DNA of 64,000 nt from Allofranklinella schreckenbergeri (GCF_003703475.1 NZ_RDQM01000005.1:151261-215260); one strand, 5' to 3'. Counted from the first letter of the stretch, positions 46,337-54,524 are shown. Notes: generated by a model not told the origin, from the sequence alone. Translations and numbers: made by a program.

Positions 46337-46567
46337 ATGAACGCCCCTGCCCCCACGCCCGCTCCCGCCGATGCCGCGCCCCCTGCGGCAGCCGCCCCCA
46401 TCGCCATCGCCTGCCCGCGCTGCCGCACCATGACGCAATACGCCCCCAGCAACCCCTGGCGGCCGTTTTGCAGCCAGCGCTGCCAGAAAATCGACATGGG
46501 CGCCTGGGCCAGCGAGACTTTTCGCATCGAAGCCGCCCCGCCCGGCCCCGACGATGCGCCGGAGTGA
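46337..46567 (+). CDS. yacG: DNA gyrase inhibitor YacG
   Basis: A 76-aa zinc protein. The family zinc site is CPRCRTMTQY...FCSQRC (C-x2-C-x15-C-x3-C) followed by KIDMGAWASE; a Pro/Ala-rich N-terminal leader precedes it. YacG binds GyrB and blocks gyrase in E. coli. It is usually next to coaE and zapD but here follows the MITE by ~90 bp. Start 46337 was chosen as the nearest ATG without crossing into the MITE flank. Confidence 0.9.
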   Translation: MNAPAPTPAPADAAPPAAAAPIAIACPRCRTMTQYAPSNPWRPFCSQRCQKIDMGAWASETFRIEAAPPGPDDAPE

Positions 46568-46645
46568 CATGCCGCAGTGACGCACCGCAGGCCCACTCAG
46601 CCCCCTCACCGCTTCCCCTCACCGTTTTGTCCTGAAAGAACCCTC

Positions 46646-47704
46646 ATGATTTTGGTCACTGGCGGCGCCGGCTTCATCGGCGCCAACTTCGTACTTGATT
46701 GGCTGGAACGCATTGACGAGCCCGTGCTCACGCTCGACAAACTCACCTACGCCGGCAACCTGCAAAACCTCGCCAGCCTGGAGGGCGACGCGCACCACAC
46801 CTTTGTGCGCGGCGACATCGCCGACGCCGCGCTGGTGGCCGATTTGCTGGCGCGCCACCAACCGCGCGCCATCGTCCACTTCGCCGCCGAAAGCCATGTG
46901 GACCGCTCCATCCATGGCCCGCAAGCGTTTTTGCACACCAACATCACCGGCACCTTCACCCTGCTCGAAGCCGCCCGCGCCTACTGGCAGGGCCTGCCAG
47001 AGCCGGCGCGGCAGCGCTTTCGCTTCGTGCACATCTCCACCGATGAGGTGTACGGCTCGCTCGCGCCCGACGCCCCCGCCTTCACCGAGCGCAACCCCTA
47101 CGAACCCAACAGCCCCTACAGCGCCACCAAAGCCGCCAGCGACCACCTCGTGCGCGCCTGGCACCACACCTACGGCCTGCCCGTGCTCACCACCCATTGC
47201 AGCAACAACTACGGGCCGCTGCACTTTCCGGAAAAACTCATCCCGCTGGTCATCACCCGCGCGCTGGCCGGCCAGCCCCTGCCCATTTATGGCGATGGGC
47301 AGCAAATCCGCGACTGGCTGTACGTGCGCGACCATTGCCGCGCCATTGCCCGCGTGCTCGAAGCAGGCCAGCCGGGGCAGACCTACAACATCGGCGGCCA
47401 CAACGAAATCGCAAACATCGACATCGTGCGCCGCATCTGCGCCCTGCTCGATGCGCTGCGCCCGCGCAGCGACGGCGCCAGCTACGCCGAGCAAATCACC
47501 TTCGTGCCAGACCGCCCCGGCCACGACCGCCGCTACGCCATCGACGCCAGCAAAATCCAGCGCGAGCTGGGCTGGCAGCCCGCCGAAACGTTCGACACCG
47601 GCATCCGCAAGACCGTCCAGTGGTATCTGGACAACCCCGCATGGGTGCAAGGCGTGCAAAGCGGCGCCTACCGCGAATGGGTCGCGCAGCAATACCCGGA
47701 TTGA
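46646..47704 (+). CDS. rfbB: dTDP-glucose 4,6-dehydratase
   Basis: RfbB/RmlB (352 aa) is an extended SDR that dehydrates dTDP-glucose, step 2 of dTDP-rhamnose synthesis. N-terminal [16 protein letters not shown] (NAD site), [22 protein letters not shown] motif ([18 protein letters not shown]), the catalytic [12 protein letters not shown] (YxxxK), and [15 protein letters not shown]. Start at 46646 is directly at the Rossmann motif. It is followed by rfbD 45 bp later. Confidence 0.95.
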   Translation: MILVTGGAGFIGANFVLDWLERIDEPVLTLDKLTYAGNLQNLASLEGDAHHTFVRGDIADAALVADLLARHQPRAIVHFAAESHVDRSIHGPQAFLHTNITGTFTLLEAARAYWQGLPEPARQRFRFVHISTDEVYGSLAPDAPAFTERNPYEPNSPYSATKAASDHLVRAWHHTYGLPVLTTHCSNNYGPLHFPEKLIPLVITRALAGQPLPIYGDGQQIRDWLYVRDHCRAIARVLEAGQPGQTYNIGGHNEIANIDIVRRICALLDALRPRSDGASYAEQITFVPDRPGHDRRYAIDASKIQRELGWQPAETFDTGIRKTVQWYLDNPAWVQGVQSGAYREWVAQQYPD

Positions 47705-47749
47705 CCGCCCCCGCCATCTGCCCTGCGCCATCGACAAAGGAGCGACGCC

Positions 47750-48649
47750 ATGAAAATTCTCTTGCTCGGTAAAAACGGCCAAGTCGGCTGGGAGCTGCAA
47801 CGCAGCCTGGCCGTACTCGGCGATGTGGTGGCCCTGGGCCGCGAAGAAGAAAACGGCCTGTGCGGCGACCTGGCCGATGTGCAGCGCCTGCGCGAAACCG
47901 TACACGCCGTGCAGCCCGACGCCATCGTCAACGCCGCCGCCTACACCGCCGTGGATCGAGCCGAAAGCGAGCCCGAGCGCGCATTCGCCATCAACGCCCA
48001 CGCCCCCCGCATGCTGGCCGAGGAAGCGCAGCGGCTGGACGCCTGGCTGCTGCACTACAGCACCGATTACGTTTTCGACGGCACGGGCCAAGCGCCCTGG
48101 CGCGAAGGCGACGCCACCGGCCCGCTGTCCGTCTACGGCGCCAGCAAACTGGCGGGCGAGCAAGCCATTGTGGAAAGCGGCGTCAAACACCTCATCCTGC
48201 GCACCAGTTGGGTGTACAGCGCGCGCGGGCACAACTTCCTCAAAACCATGCTGCGCCTGGGCCGCGAACTGCCCGAGCTGCGCGTGGTGGACGACCAAAT
48301 CGGCGCCCCCACCGGCGCCGAGCTGCTGGCCGACGCCAGCGCCCACGCCCTGCACCACGCCGCGCTGGGCAGCGCCGCCTTCAGCGGCACCTACCACCTG
48401 GCCGCACGCGGGCACACCTCCTGGCACGCCTATGCCAGCCTGATCTTCGAACGCGCCCAGGCGCTGCGCCCCGAGCTGCCCCTGGCCAAGCTGCTGCCCA
48501 TCGCCAGCGCCCAATACCCCACCCCCGCCGCCCGCCCGCGCAACTCGCGCCTGAACGTCAGCGCCTTTGAAACCACCTTCGATCTGGAGCTGCCGCCCTG
48601 GCAAAAAGGCGTCGAGCGCGTGGTGGATGAGCTGCTGCTGGGCGCGTAG
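47750..48649 (+). CDS. rfbD: dTDP-4-dehydrorhamnose reductase
   Basis: RfbD/RmlD (299 aa) carries out the last step of dTDP-L-rhamnose synthesis. KILLLGKNGQVGWELQRSL (NADPH site), NAAAYTAVDRAESE, YSTDYVFDGTG, the catalytic YGASKLAGEQAI and LRTSWVYSARGHNFLKTML are all family hallmarks. AAAGGAG SD is 9 nt upstream. The usual next genes rfbA and rfbC are not present; a brnTA toxin-antitoxin pair follows instead. Confidence 0.95.
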   Translation: MKILLLGKNGQVGWELQRSLAVLGDVVALGREEENGLCGDLADVQRLRETVHAVQPDAIVNAAAYTAVDRAESEPERAFAINAHAPRMLAEEAQRLDAWLLHYSTDYVFDGTGQAPWREGDATGPLSVYGASKLAGEQAIVESGVKHLILRTSWVYSARGHNFLKTMLRLGRELPELRVVDDQIGAPTGAELLADASAHALHHAALGSAAFSGTYHLAARGHTSWHAYASLIFERAQALRPELPLAKLLPIASAQYPTPAARPRNSRLNVSAFETTFDLELPPWQKGVERVVDELLLGA

Positions 48650-48727
48650 TGCCAGTTCACAACCCCTGCGTGGGCTGACACAGCGCCAGACAACAAAGCC
48701 GCAATGCAAAGCCTCCGCCCCATCATC

Positions 48728-48737
48728 TGTATATACA
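48728..48737. promoter_or_regulatory. Candidate operator/-10 palindrome upstream of brnTA
   Basis: The perfect 10-bp palindrome TGTATATACA, with a TATATA that could serve as a -10 element, is ~20 bp before the brnT start. In known brnTA systems the BrnA protein represses its own promoter, so this is a plausible BrnA site. Confidence 0.35.
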
Positions 48738-48757
48738 AAGAAGAAATACAATGAGCC

Positions 48758-49048
48758 ATGGATCGCTTCTTCGAATGGGACAGCAACAAGGCAAAAGCCA
48801 ATTTCCGCAAGCACGGCATTCATTTCGAGGAAGCCGCCCGGGTTTTTGACGACCCATTGGCCCTCACAGTGCAAGACCGCATCGAAAACGCAGAGCTTCG
48901 CTGGCAAACCATTGGCATGGTCGGCGGTTGCCTGGTGCTTTTGGTAGCGCACACCGTGCGCTTGGATGATGAGGGCATCGAAATCGTGCGCATCATCAGC
49001 GCCAGGCGCGCAGACCGCGCAGAAAGGAAACGTTATGAGCATGGTTAG
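48758..49048 (+). CDS. brnT: BrnT-family ribonuclease toxin
   Basis: A 96-aa RelE-fold toxin of the BrnT family. The diagnostic N-terminus FEWDSNKAKANFRKHGIHFEEA and the later VRIISARRADRAERKRYE (catalytic Arg cluster) are both present. BrnT is an mRNA ribonuclease neutralised by BrnA. Its 3' end overlaps the antitoxin gene by 14 bp, a typical type II toxin-antitoxin arrangement. It lies directly after rfbD where rfbA would be expected. Confidence 0.93.
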   Translation: MDRFFEWDSNKAKANFRKHGIHFEEAARVFDDPLALTVQDRIENAELRWQTIGMVGGCLVLLVAHTVRLDDEGIEIVRIISARRADRAERKRYEHG

Positions 49049-49346
49049 ATACAAACAAGGCCAGTTGCCAGCCTTGACCGAGCAACGCAAGGCCGAGCTG
49101 CGCAAGCTGGCGCAACAACCTGACAGCGCCATCGACCACAGCGAGATTGCGCCGCTGGACGAACAGTTCTGGCTGAACGCGCAGCCCAACCCGTTTTACA
49201 AGCCCGTCAAAACCCATGCCTCGGTGCGCATAGATGCCGATGTGATGGCATGGCTCAAAAGCCAGGGCAAGGGCTACCAAACCCGCATGAATGCCATCTT
49301 GCGCGAGGCCATGCTCCGCGCCCTGAAAGACCAGCCGCATTCATAA
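49035..49346 (+). CDS. brnA: BrnA-family antitoxin
   Basis: A 103-aa antitoxin. The N-terminal part binds the toxin; the C-terminal ribbon-helix-helix-like region (VSVRIDADVMAWLKSQGKGYQTRMNAILREAM type, here starting at HASVRIDADV) would bind DNA. The start at 49035 is preceded by AAAGGA, inside the brnT coding end. It should autoregulate the pair. Confidence 0.92.
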   Translation: MSMVRYKQGQLPALTEQRKAELRKLAQQPDSAIDHSEIAPLDEQFWLNAQPNPFYKPVKTHASVRIDADVMAWLKSQGKGYQTRMNAILREAMLRALKDQPHS

Positions 49347-49531
49347 AGGCCCGCCCCGCCCCCTGCGCAACACATGTTTACGAAGAAATGCCCCGAATTG
49401 GCATCCATGCCCGGGCCAAAGGCGATGGGCGGGATTTTTTTCGCTAGCATTGCGCGGCTTCAAGCTTTAAGGGCCGCAGCGGTGACCGTCTCGCGGCCAG
49501 CCTTCATCCCTTAACCCAAAAGGAACCTCTC

Positions 49532-49801
49532 ATGGCCACCGCCAAGAAACGCACCCCCAACGCCGCTTTCATGAAGCCGCTCAAGCCCAACGCCAAACTG
49601 GCCGCCGTGGTGGGCAGCACCCCCATCCCCCGCACCGAAATCGTGAAAAAGCTGTGGGACTACATCAAGGCCAACAACCTGCAAGACGCCAAGAACAAGC
49701 GCAACATCAACGCCGATGACAAGCTGCGCCCCATCTTCGGCAAAGACCAGATCACCATGTTCGAGCTGGCTGGCCTGATCGGCAAGAACGTCGAGAGCTG
49801 A
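49532..49801 (+). CDS. SWIB/MDM2-domain protein
   Basis: An 89-aa protein made of a basic N-terminus (ATAKKRTPNAAFMKP) and one SWIB domain (about residues 20-85) including VGSTPIPRTEIVKKLWDYIKANNLQD, INADDKLRPIFGKDQITMFELAGLIGKN. SWIB domains are typical of eukaryotic chromatin remodelling complexes and chlamydial proteins; standalone bacterial versions occur in Burkholderiales, with unknown function. A chromatin-like or nucleoid role is only a guess. SD AAGGAA precedes the start and a strong terminator follows, so it is a monocistronic unit. Confidence 0.9.
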   Translation: MATAKKRTPNAAFMKPLKPNAKLAAVVGSTPIPRTEIVKKLWDYIKANNLQDAKNKRNINADDKLRPIFGKDQITMFELAGLIGKNVES

Positions 49802-49888
49802 TGCCCTGCGGCGGCGCAGCGCAGCGCGCGCAATGGCCGCCCAGGCTGCCTTGGCCGCAAGAGCCGCTGCCTTGACCTCCAGCCCCCA

Positions 49889-49916
49889 AGCCCGCCTTTT
49901 GGCGGGCTGTTTTTTT
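49889..49916 (+). terminator. Rho-independent terminator of the SWIB-domain gene
   Basis: AGCCCGCC-TTTT-GGCGGGCT stem followed by G and seven T. Confidence 0.9.
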
Positions 49917-49917
49917 A

Positions 49918-49993
49918 TCCATCAAAAGGCAAATTCACTACAGACTGGATATGCCGAAACAGGCCGTTTTTGTTTCGCTTTGAATGGCAATTG
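49918..49993 (-). repeat. Palindromic intergenic repeat, copy 13
   Basis: Minus-strand core GCC-TGTTTC-GGC; outer arms are partly decayed (CCATCAAAAGG against GCTTTGAATGG). It is immediately followed by copy 14 in the same orientation. Confidence 0.7.
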
Positions 49994-49999
49994 CAAAAT

Positions 50000-50083
50000 C
50001 CAGAATTACACACCAAAGTAAACAATGCTTGATACACACCATACCGAAACAGCATGGTTTTATTTCTCTTGAAATAAAATTCA
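50000..50083 (-). repeat. Palindromic intergenic repeat, copy 14
   Basis: The minus-strand core ACCATGC-TGTTTCG-GTATGGT forms a 7-bp stem including one G-T pair, a different stem sequence from other copies but the same loop. Outer arms are degenerate. Copies 13 and 14 make a direct tandem in the 304-bp gap 49802-50104. Confidence 0.72.
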
Positions 50084-50104
50084 AACCACACCAAACGCCT
50101 GTGC

Positions 50105-51655
50105 CTACACCTCGCTGCGCTGGAACCACACATCCACCCCGTCGCCCAGGCGCGCGAACACCGCCTCCAGGCCCTGAGCCTGTGCGCCAAACAGGGCTTG
50201 CAGCACGCTGGTGTTTTCAAACAGGCCATGCAGGTAGCAGCCCAGCACCTGGCCCTCACCGTTGGCCCAGGCCAGGCCGGGCAGCGCCTCTTGCAGGCGG
50301 TGGCCGCTCTCCAGCATGGCCGGGTAGGGCCGGGTCTGGCCCTGGTGGATTTCGTAGGCGGTCACTTCCACGCCCGATAGCGCCTGCCAGGCCCCTTGCA
50401 GCGCGCCCAGGCGGTAAGGGCCGCGCCGCACGGTTTTCTGCGCCTCGAACACCGTCACCAGCGCCAGCAGGCCCAGGCCGGGCTGGTTGCCCAGCGGGTC
50501 GTCCAGATCGATCAGGCTTTCGCCCAGCATTTGCAGGCCGCCGCAAATGCCCAGCACGGGCTTGCCCCGGGCGGCGTGGCGGGCGATGGCGGCGTCCAGC
50601 CCCTGGGCGCGCAGCCAGCGCAAATCGGCGCTGGTGGCTTTGCTGCCGGGCAGGATGATCCAGTCCGCCTCCTGCACCTCGGCGGCGCTGCGCACCCAGC
50701 TCAGCCGCAGGCCGGGCACGGTTTTGAGCGGCTCGAACTCATCGAGATTGCTGATGCGCGGGTAGGCGACGACGGCCACGCGCAGCCCGGCACCGAGCGC
50801 GCCGCCGCCTGCTGCATGGGCCGCGCCGGTTGGCCGGTCGTCAAACACGCCATCTTCCTCGGGCAAGCCATGCGCGGGCAGCATGGGGATGGTGGCGACC
50901 ACGGGCACGCCGGTGCGCTCGCGCAGCATTTCGGGCGCAGGCGAGAGCAGGCGGGCGTCGCCACGGAATTTGTTGAGCACAAAGCCGTGGATGAGGGCGC
51001 GATCCTGCTCGGGCAGCAAGGCCCAGGTGCCATACAGGTGGGCAAACGCGCCGCCACGGTCGATATCGGCCACCAGCAGGGCATGCACTTGCGAGCCGCC
51101 ATCGCGGCAGTGGCGCGCCACGCGCATATTCACCACATCGCTGGCGCTGAGGTTGATTTCGGCGGGCGAGCCTGCGCCTTCGATCACCACCACGTCGTAG
51201 CTGGCGCGCAGGGCATCGAGCGAGGCGGCGATGGCGGGCCAGACGTGCGCGCTGCGCTCACGCCACGGCAGGGCCGAGAGCGCAGCATCGACTTGCCCCA
51301 GCAGCACGACTTGGCTGCGCGTGTCGGCCTCGGGCTTGAGCAGCAGCGGGTTCATGCGCACATCGGGCGCCACGCCTGCGGCCAGGGCCTGGAAGTATTG
51401 GGCGCTGCCGATTTCGCCATAGCCGCCCTCGGGCGTAGCGACGACGCGGGCGTTGTTGCTCATGTTCTGCCCCTTGAAGGGCGCCACGCGCCAGCCCTGG
51501 CGGCGATACCAGGCGCACAGGGCGGTGGCCAGCCAGCTTTTGCCCGCGCCGCTGGAGGTGCCCAGCACCATGACGCACAAAGCCTGGCGCTGGCCGGGCT
51601 GGGGTTGCGGGAGGGCGGCAAGCGGTTGGGGCGCGGGGCTTTCGGCGTCGGTCAT
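50105..51655 (-). CDS. cobQ: Cobyric acid synthase (adenosylcobyrate amidotransferase)
   Basis: CobQ/CbiP (516 aa) amidates four side chains of the corrin ring using glutamine. The N-terminal synthetase domain has VMVLGTSSGAGKSWLATALCAWYRRQGW (P-loop), APFKGQNMSNNA and IEGAGSPAEINL. The C-terminal class I glutamine amidotransferase has the nucleophile Cys in VLGICGGLQMLGE and the His in GCYLHGLFEN. No other cobalamin genes are adjacent. Confidence 0.95.
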   Translation of the reverse strand: MTDAESPAPQPLAALPQPQPGQRQALCVMVLGTSSGAGKSWLATALCAWYRRQGWRVAPFKGQNMSNNARVVATPEGGYGEIGSAQYFQALAAGVAPDVRMNPLLLKPEADTRSQVVLLGQVDAALSALPWRERSAHVWPAIAASLDALRASYDVVVIEGAGSPAEINLSASDVVNMRVARHCRDGGSQVHALLVADIDRGGAFAHLYGTWALLPEQDRALIHGFVLNKFRGDARLLSPAPEMLRERTGVPVVATIPMLPAHGLPEEDGVFDDRPTGAAHAAGGGALGAGLRVAVVAYPRISNLDEFEPLKTVPGLRLSWVRSAAEVQEADWIILPGSKATSADLRWLRAQGLDAAIARHAARGKPVLGICGGLQMLGESLIDLDDPLGNQPGLGLLALVTVFEAQKTVRRGPYRLGALQGAWQALSGVEVTAYEIHQGQTRPYPAMLESGHRLQEALPGLAWANGEGQVLGCYLHGLFENTSVLQALFGAQAQGLEAVFARLGDGVDVWFQRSEV

Positions 51656-51671
51656 TTCTCAATCATGAAGC

Positions 51672-51714
51672 AAAAACAAAAACAGCCCATGGCACGTCTA
51701 TCAAGCCATGAGCT
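51672..51714 (-). terminator. Terminator of the Bug solute-binding protein gene
   Basis: On the minus strand AGCTCATGGC pairs with GCCATGGGCT (51684-51693 with 51705-51714), allowing one G-T pair, followed by GTTTTTGTTTTTG. Confidence 0.8.
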
Positions 51715-51792
51715 GATTTGAAAAATTTTTTGATCTGCAATCAAGCGCGGCGGCAAGCATGCCGCCGCCCTTGCGCGCAGTCACCGCGCCAA

Positions 51793-52782
51793 TCAGTCCG
51801 CAAACTGGCCTGCGGCCTTGATGACTTCGCCCCATTTCTGGATTTCGGACTGCACAAACGCTTTGTGCTTGGCCGGCTCCACGCGCTCGTCGTTGGCCAC
51901 CACAGCGCCCAGGCCTTGCTGGCGCTGGATGAATTCCGGCTCTTGCAGGGCCTTTTTCAGCGCGGCGTTGATGGTGTCCAGCACCTGCTTGGGCGTGCCC
52001 TTGGGCGCGTACAGACCGTGCCAGATGGTGACGTTGAAGTCCTTGAAGCCCGCCTCTTGCAGCGTGGGCAGCTCTTTGTACAGCTCGCCGCTCAGGCGCT
52101 GGGGCGTGGTCACGGCGTAGGCCTTGACCTTCTTGCCCGCGATTTGCGGCGTGGTGTTGGTGGTCTGGTCGCACAGCACGTCGATCTGGCCGCCCACCAG
52201 ATCGGCAATGGCCGGCGCGGTGCCGCCGTAGGGGATGGTCACCAATTGCATGTTGATGGCTTTCTGGAACATCAGGCCGCACAGGTGCGAGGCCGACCCC
52301 AGCCCGGCATTGCCCAGGTTGACGCCGTTTTTGGTCGACTTCATCCAGTCCAGCAGGCCGGTGAAGTTGCTGGCCTCCATGCTGGGGCGAGCGATGACGG
52401 TCATGGGCACGTCGTTGATGATGCCCAGGTACTCGAAATCCTCCAGCACGTTGAACGAGAGCTTGCGGTACAGCGTGGGGATGGTGGACATGCCAATGTG
52501 CGTGAGCAGCAGGGTATGGCCATCGGGCGTGGCGCGCGCGGCCTTGGCGATGCCGATGGTGCTGCCCGCGCCAGCGGCGTTGTCCACCACGATGGAGGCG
52601 TTGCCCAGGTGCTTGCGCAGCGCTTCGGAGAAGTCGCGCGCGACTTTGTCGGTCGGCCCGCCTGCGGAGAAGGGCACGATGATGGTGATGGGCTTGCTGC
52701 CCGGATAGCTTTGCGCCAGGGCAGGCTGGGCCAGGGCGACGGCGGCCACAGCGGCGGCGGCGAGTGCGGTAAGACGTGCCAT
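51793..52782 (-). CDS. Bug-type tripartite tricarboxylate transporter substrate-binding protein
   Basis: A 329-aa periplasmic protein of the Bug family that is greatly expanded in Burkholderiales. Signal peptide at residues 1-23 (cleavage after AQA-like ALAQ), then YPGSKPITIIVPFSAGGPTDKVARDFSEAL, the family's ligand-contact loop, and VVDNAAGAGSTIGIAKAARA. The start at 52782 follows AAAGGA. No TctA or TctB membrane genes are nearby, which is common for these orphan receptors. The ligand is unknown. Confidence 0.93.
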   Translation of the reverse strand: MARLTALAAAAVAAVALAQPALAQSYPGSKPITIIVPFSAGGPTDKVARDFSEALRKHLGNASIVVDNAAGAGSTIGIAKAARATPDGHTLLLTHIGMSTIPTLYRKLSFNVLEDFEYLGIINDVPMTVIARPSMEASNFTGLLDWMKSTKNGVNLGNAGLGSASHLCGLMFQKAINMQLVTIPYGGTAPAIADLVGGQIDVLCDQTTNTTPQIAGKKVKAYAVTTPQRLSGELYKELPTLQEAGFKDFNVTIWHGLYAPKGTPKQVLDTINAALKKALQEPEFIQRQQGLGAVVANDERVEPAKHKAFVQSEIQKWGEVIKAAGQFAD

Positions 52783-52999
52783 AAAGGGATTCCTTTGCAA
52801 ACAAAAGATGTAAACCAAAGACCGCGCCCGGCGCGCCGCAAAAAATCAGGCCAGGCCCGCTGCGGCGGCGAACGCACAAGGCGCGTATTGTGGATGATGC
52901 GCATGGCCTGCCAGCCCGGATGCCGCACCGCCCTAGGGTTAGCCCGGATGCGGGCGCACGGTGCGCCTCTGCGCTCATCGGCCCAATCTCTGGCGCGCA
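52783..52999. other. Intergenic region upstream of the Bug gene
   Basis: Most of the 341-bp gap between the Bug gene and bfr. I see no ORF with supporting features. It should contain the Bug promoter; no clear -35/-10 pair was identified. Confidence 0.5.
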
Positions 53000-53027
53000 C
53001 AAAAAAGCAGGCCACCGGGGGCCTGCT
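53000..53027 (-). terminator. Rho-independent terminator downstream of bfr
   Basis: On the minus strand AGCAGGCC and GGCCTGCT pair (53020-53027 with 53006-53013), followed by TTTTTTG. It lies ~97 bp after the bfr stop. Confidence 0.75.
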
Positions 53028-53123
53028 CAGGGAAATGGGCGCTGCGCGCCTCTTTTCTCGCTTTCTTTTTGAGTTCTTCTTGATTTCACCGTGGGGCGAT
53101 GAAATCGCTTGCTCCACCCTGTT

Positions 53124-53594
53124 TCAATTACCCATTTGCGCTTGCAGGTAGTTTTGCAGGCCGACTTTCTCGATCAGGCCCAGTTGCTGCTCCAGCCAAT
53201 AGGCGTGGTCTTCCTCCGTATCGCGCAATTGCGCCAGCAGCATGTCGCGGGTGACGTAATCGCCCATGCTCTCGCACAAGGCCATGGCTTTGCGCAGGCG
53301 ATCGCGCACTTCGATTTCGGTGTCCAGGTCTTTTTGCAGCATCTCGGGCACTTCCAGACCGGGGGCGATCTCCAGCGCACGCATGTCGGGCTTGCCGCCG
53401 AGCATGAAGATGCGGCGCATGATGGCGTCGGCGTGCTGGGTTTCCTCCTCCATCTCGTGGTTGAGGCGTTCGTAGAGCTTTTTCAGCCCCAGGTCTTCAT
53501 AGCGGCGCGAGTGGAAGAAGTATTGGTCGCGCGCGGCCAGCTCGCCGCGCAGCAGGTGGTTCAGGCACTCGAGAACTTGTGGATGGCCTTGCAT
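53124..53594 (-). CDS. bfr: Bacterioferritin lacking the haem-ligand methionine
   Basis: A 156-aa iron-storage subunit. Ferroxidase residues are Glu18, Glu51, His54, Glu93 (equivalent to Glu94 in E. coli), Glu127 and His130. The haem ligand Met52 of E. coli Bfr is Thr52 here (EEETQHAD), so this subunit probably cannot bind haem between dimers. The end [12 protein letters not shown] matches the family. Start 53594 is supported by AAGGA upstream; longer in-frame codons cross the intergenic region. Confidence 0.93.
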   Translation of the reverse strand: MQGHPQVLECLNHLLRGELAARDQYFFHSRRYEDLGLKKLYERLNHEMEEETQHADAIMRRIFMLGGKPDMRALEIAPGLEVPEMLQKDLDTEIEVRDRLRKAMALCESMGDYVTRDMLLAQLRDTEEDHAYWLEQQLGLIEKVGLQNYLQAQMGN

Positions 53595-53831
53595 GATGGT
53601 GTGTTCCTTGGTCGGTGATGGGTTGTGGCGCTGGCCGTTCAACACGGGGGTTGACGCAGGCTTTGAATCGGGCCTTGGCACGGGCTGAAAAGCCGCGCCA
53701 GGCCAGCGAATGGCCGCGCAGTATGGCGGCAATGCCCGCGCTTGTGAATCCATTCCCCTGCTGGCGCGGTCTGCATGGGTATGCAAAGGGGCGTGAGAAG
53801 CGTTCTTTTTCTTGCTGCACGCCCGGGTGCA
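53595..53831. other. bfr upstream region
   Basis: Part of the 318-bp gap between bfr and the methyltransferase gene. It should hold the bfr promoter. No obvious Fur-type palindrome or coding sequence was recognised. Confidence 0.4.
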
Positions 53832-53910
53832 TTTTTTATCAATCAATAAGAAAATAAATTGCCATGTTTCGGCATGATGGCAATAAAGTTCAATTCACAA
53901 TGAAATGCAA
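53832..53910 (+). repeat. Palindromic intergenic repeat, copy 15
   Basis: The core TTGCCATG-TTTCGG-CATGATGGCAA forms a long stem with one bulge. The outer arms are weak (ATCAAT against CAATGAA), though GCATTT/AAATGC still pair. It abuts the methyltransferase stop codon. Confidence 0.78.
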
Positions 53911-53912
53911 AC

Positions 53913-54524
53913 TCAGGCAGGCTTGCGGCCTGTGAGCAAAAACAGCGGGTAATCACCCGTTTCGCGCTGGATGCTCGCCAGCGGCTGCATCGCCACCTGC
54001 TCCAGCCCGGCCTGACGCGCCAGCGCTTGCAGAGCTTCAGGCTCAAAGCCCAGGTGGTGCACGCCTTTGGCGGCGTTGTCGCCGTGAAAGCTGCCGTCCT
54101 CGGCGTACAAATCCACCAGCGCGATTTGCCCGCCAGGCGCCAGCAAGTCGGCAAACACGCGCAGCAGCGCGGCGGTATCGGCCACGTGGTGCAACGCCAT
54201 GCAACTGACGATGGCGTCAAAGCGCCCGGGCAGGCCCGCAAAAATGTCCTGCTGCACCGTCTCGATATTGGCAACGCCCTTCTCGCGCAGCACTTGCAGC
54301 ATGCCCGCCGAAGTATCCAGCGCCGTAACTTTGGCCACCCGTGGCGCCACGGCGGTGGCCAGCAAGCCGGTGCCTGCGCCAAAGTCCAGCACGTGGGCCT
54401 GGGCAGAGAGTTCCAGGCGCGCCAGCAGGCGCTCGGCGACATCGGCCAGTTGCTGGGAGATGGGGCGCTTGTCCCAATCGCGGGCGCGGGCATCGAAGTG
54501 GTTGACGGTGGGGGAGGCAGTCAT
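53913..54524 (-). CDS. Class I SAM-dependent methyltransferase
   Basis: A 203-aa Rossmann methyltransferase. Motif I HVLDFGAGTGLLATAVAP, motif II VTALDTSAGML, post-motifs FDAIVSCMALHHVADTAALLRVFADLLAPGGQIALVDLY, all typical of the Methyltransf_11/25 type. The substrate is unknown. It is divergent from the cobalamin riboswitch operon. The start at 54524 (MTASPTVNHFD) begins just before the conserved FDARARDWD; a longer frame extends through the riboswitch antisense and is rejected. Confidence 0.87.
   Translation of the reverse strand: MTASPTVNHFDARARDWDKRPISQQLADVAERLLARLELSAQAHVLDFGAGTGLLATAVAPRVAKVTALDTSAGMLQVLREKGVANIETVQQDIFAGLPGRFDAIVSCMALHHVADTAALLRVFADLLAPGGQIALVDLYAEDGSFHGDNAAKGVHHLGFEPEALQALARQAGLEQVAMQPLASIQRETGDYPLFLLTGRKPA

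Noticed and set aside
51715..51750. Repeat relic after the Bug terminator
   Set aside because: It contains TTTTTTGATCTGCAATC, similar to a right arm, but there is no matching left arm or core.
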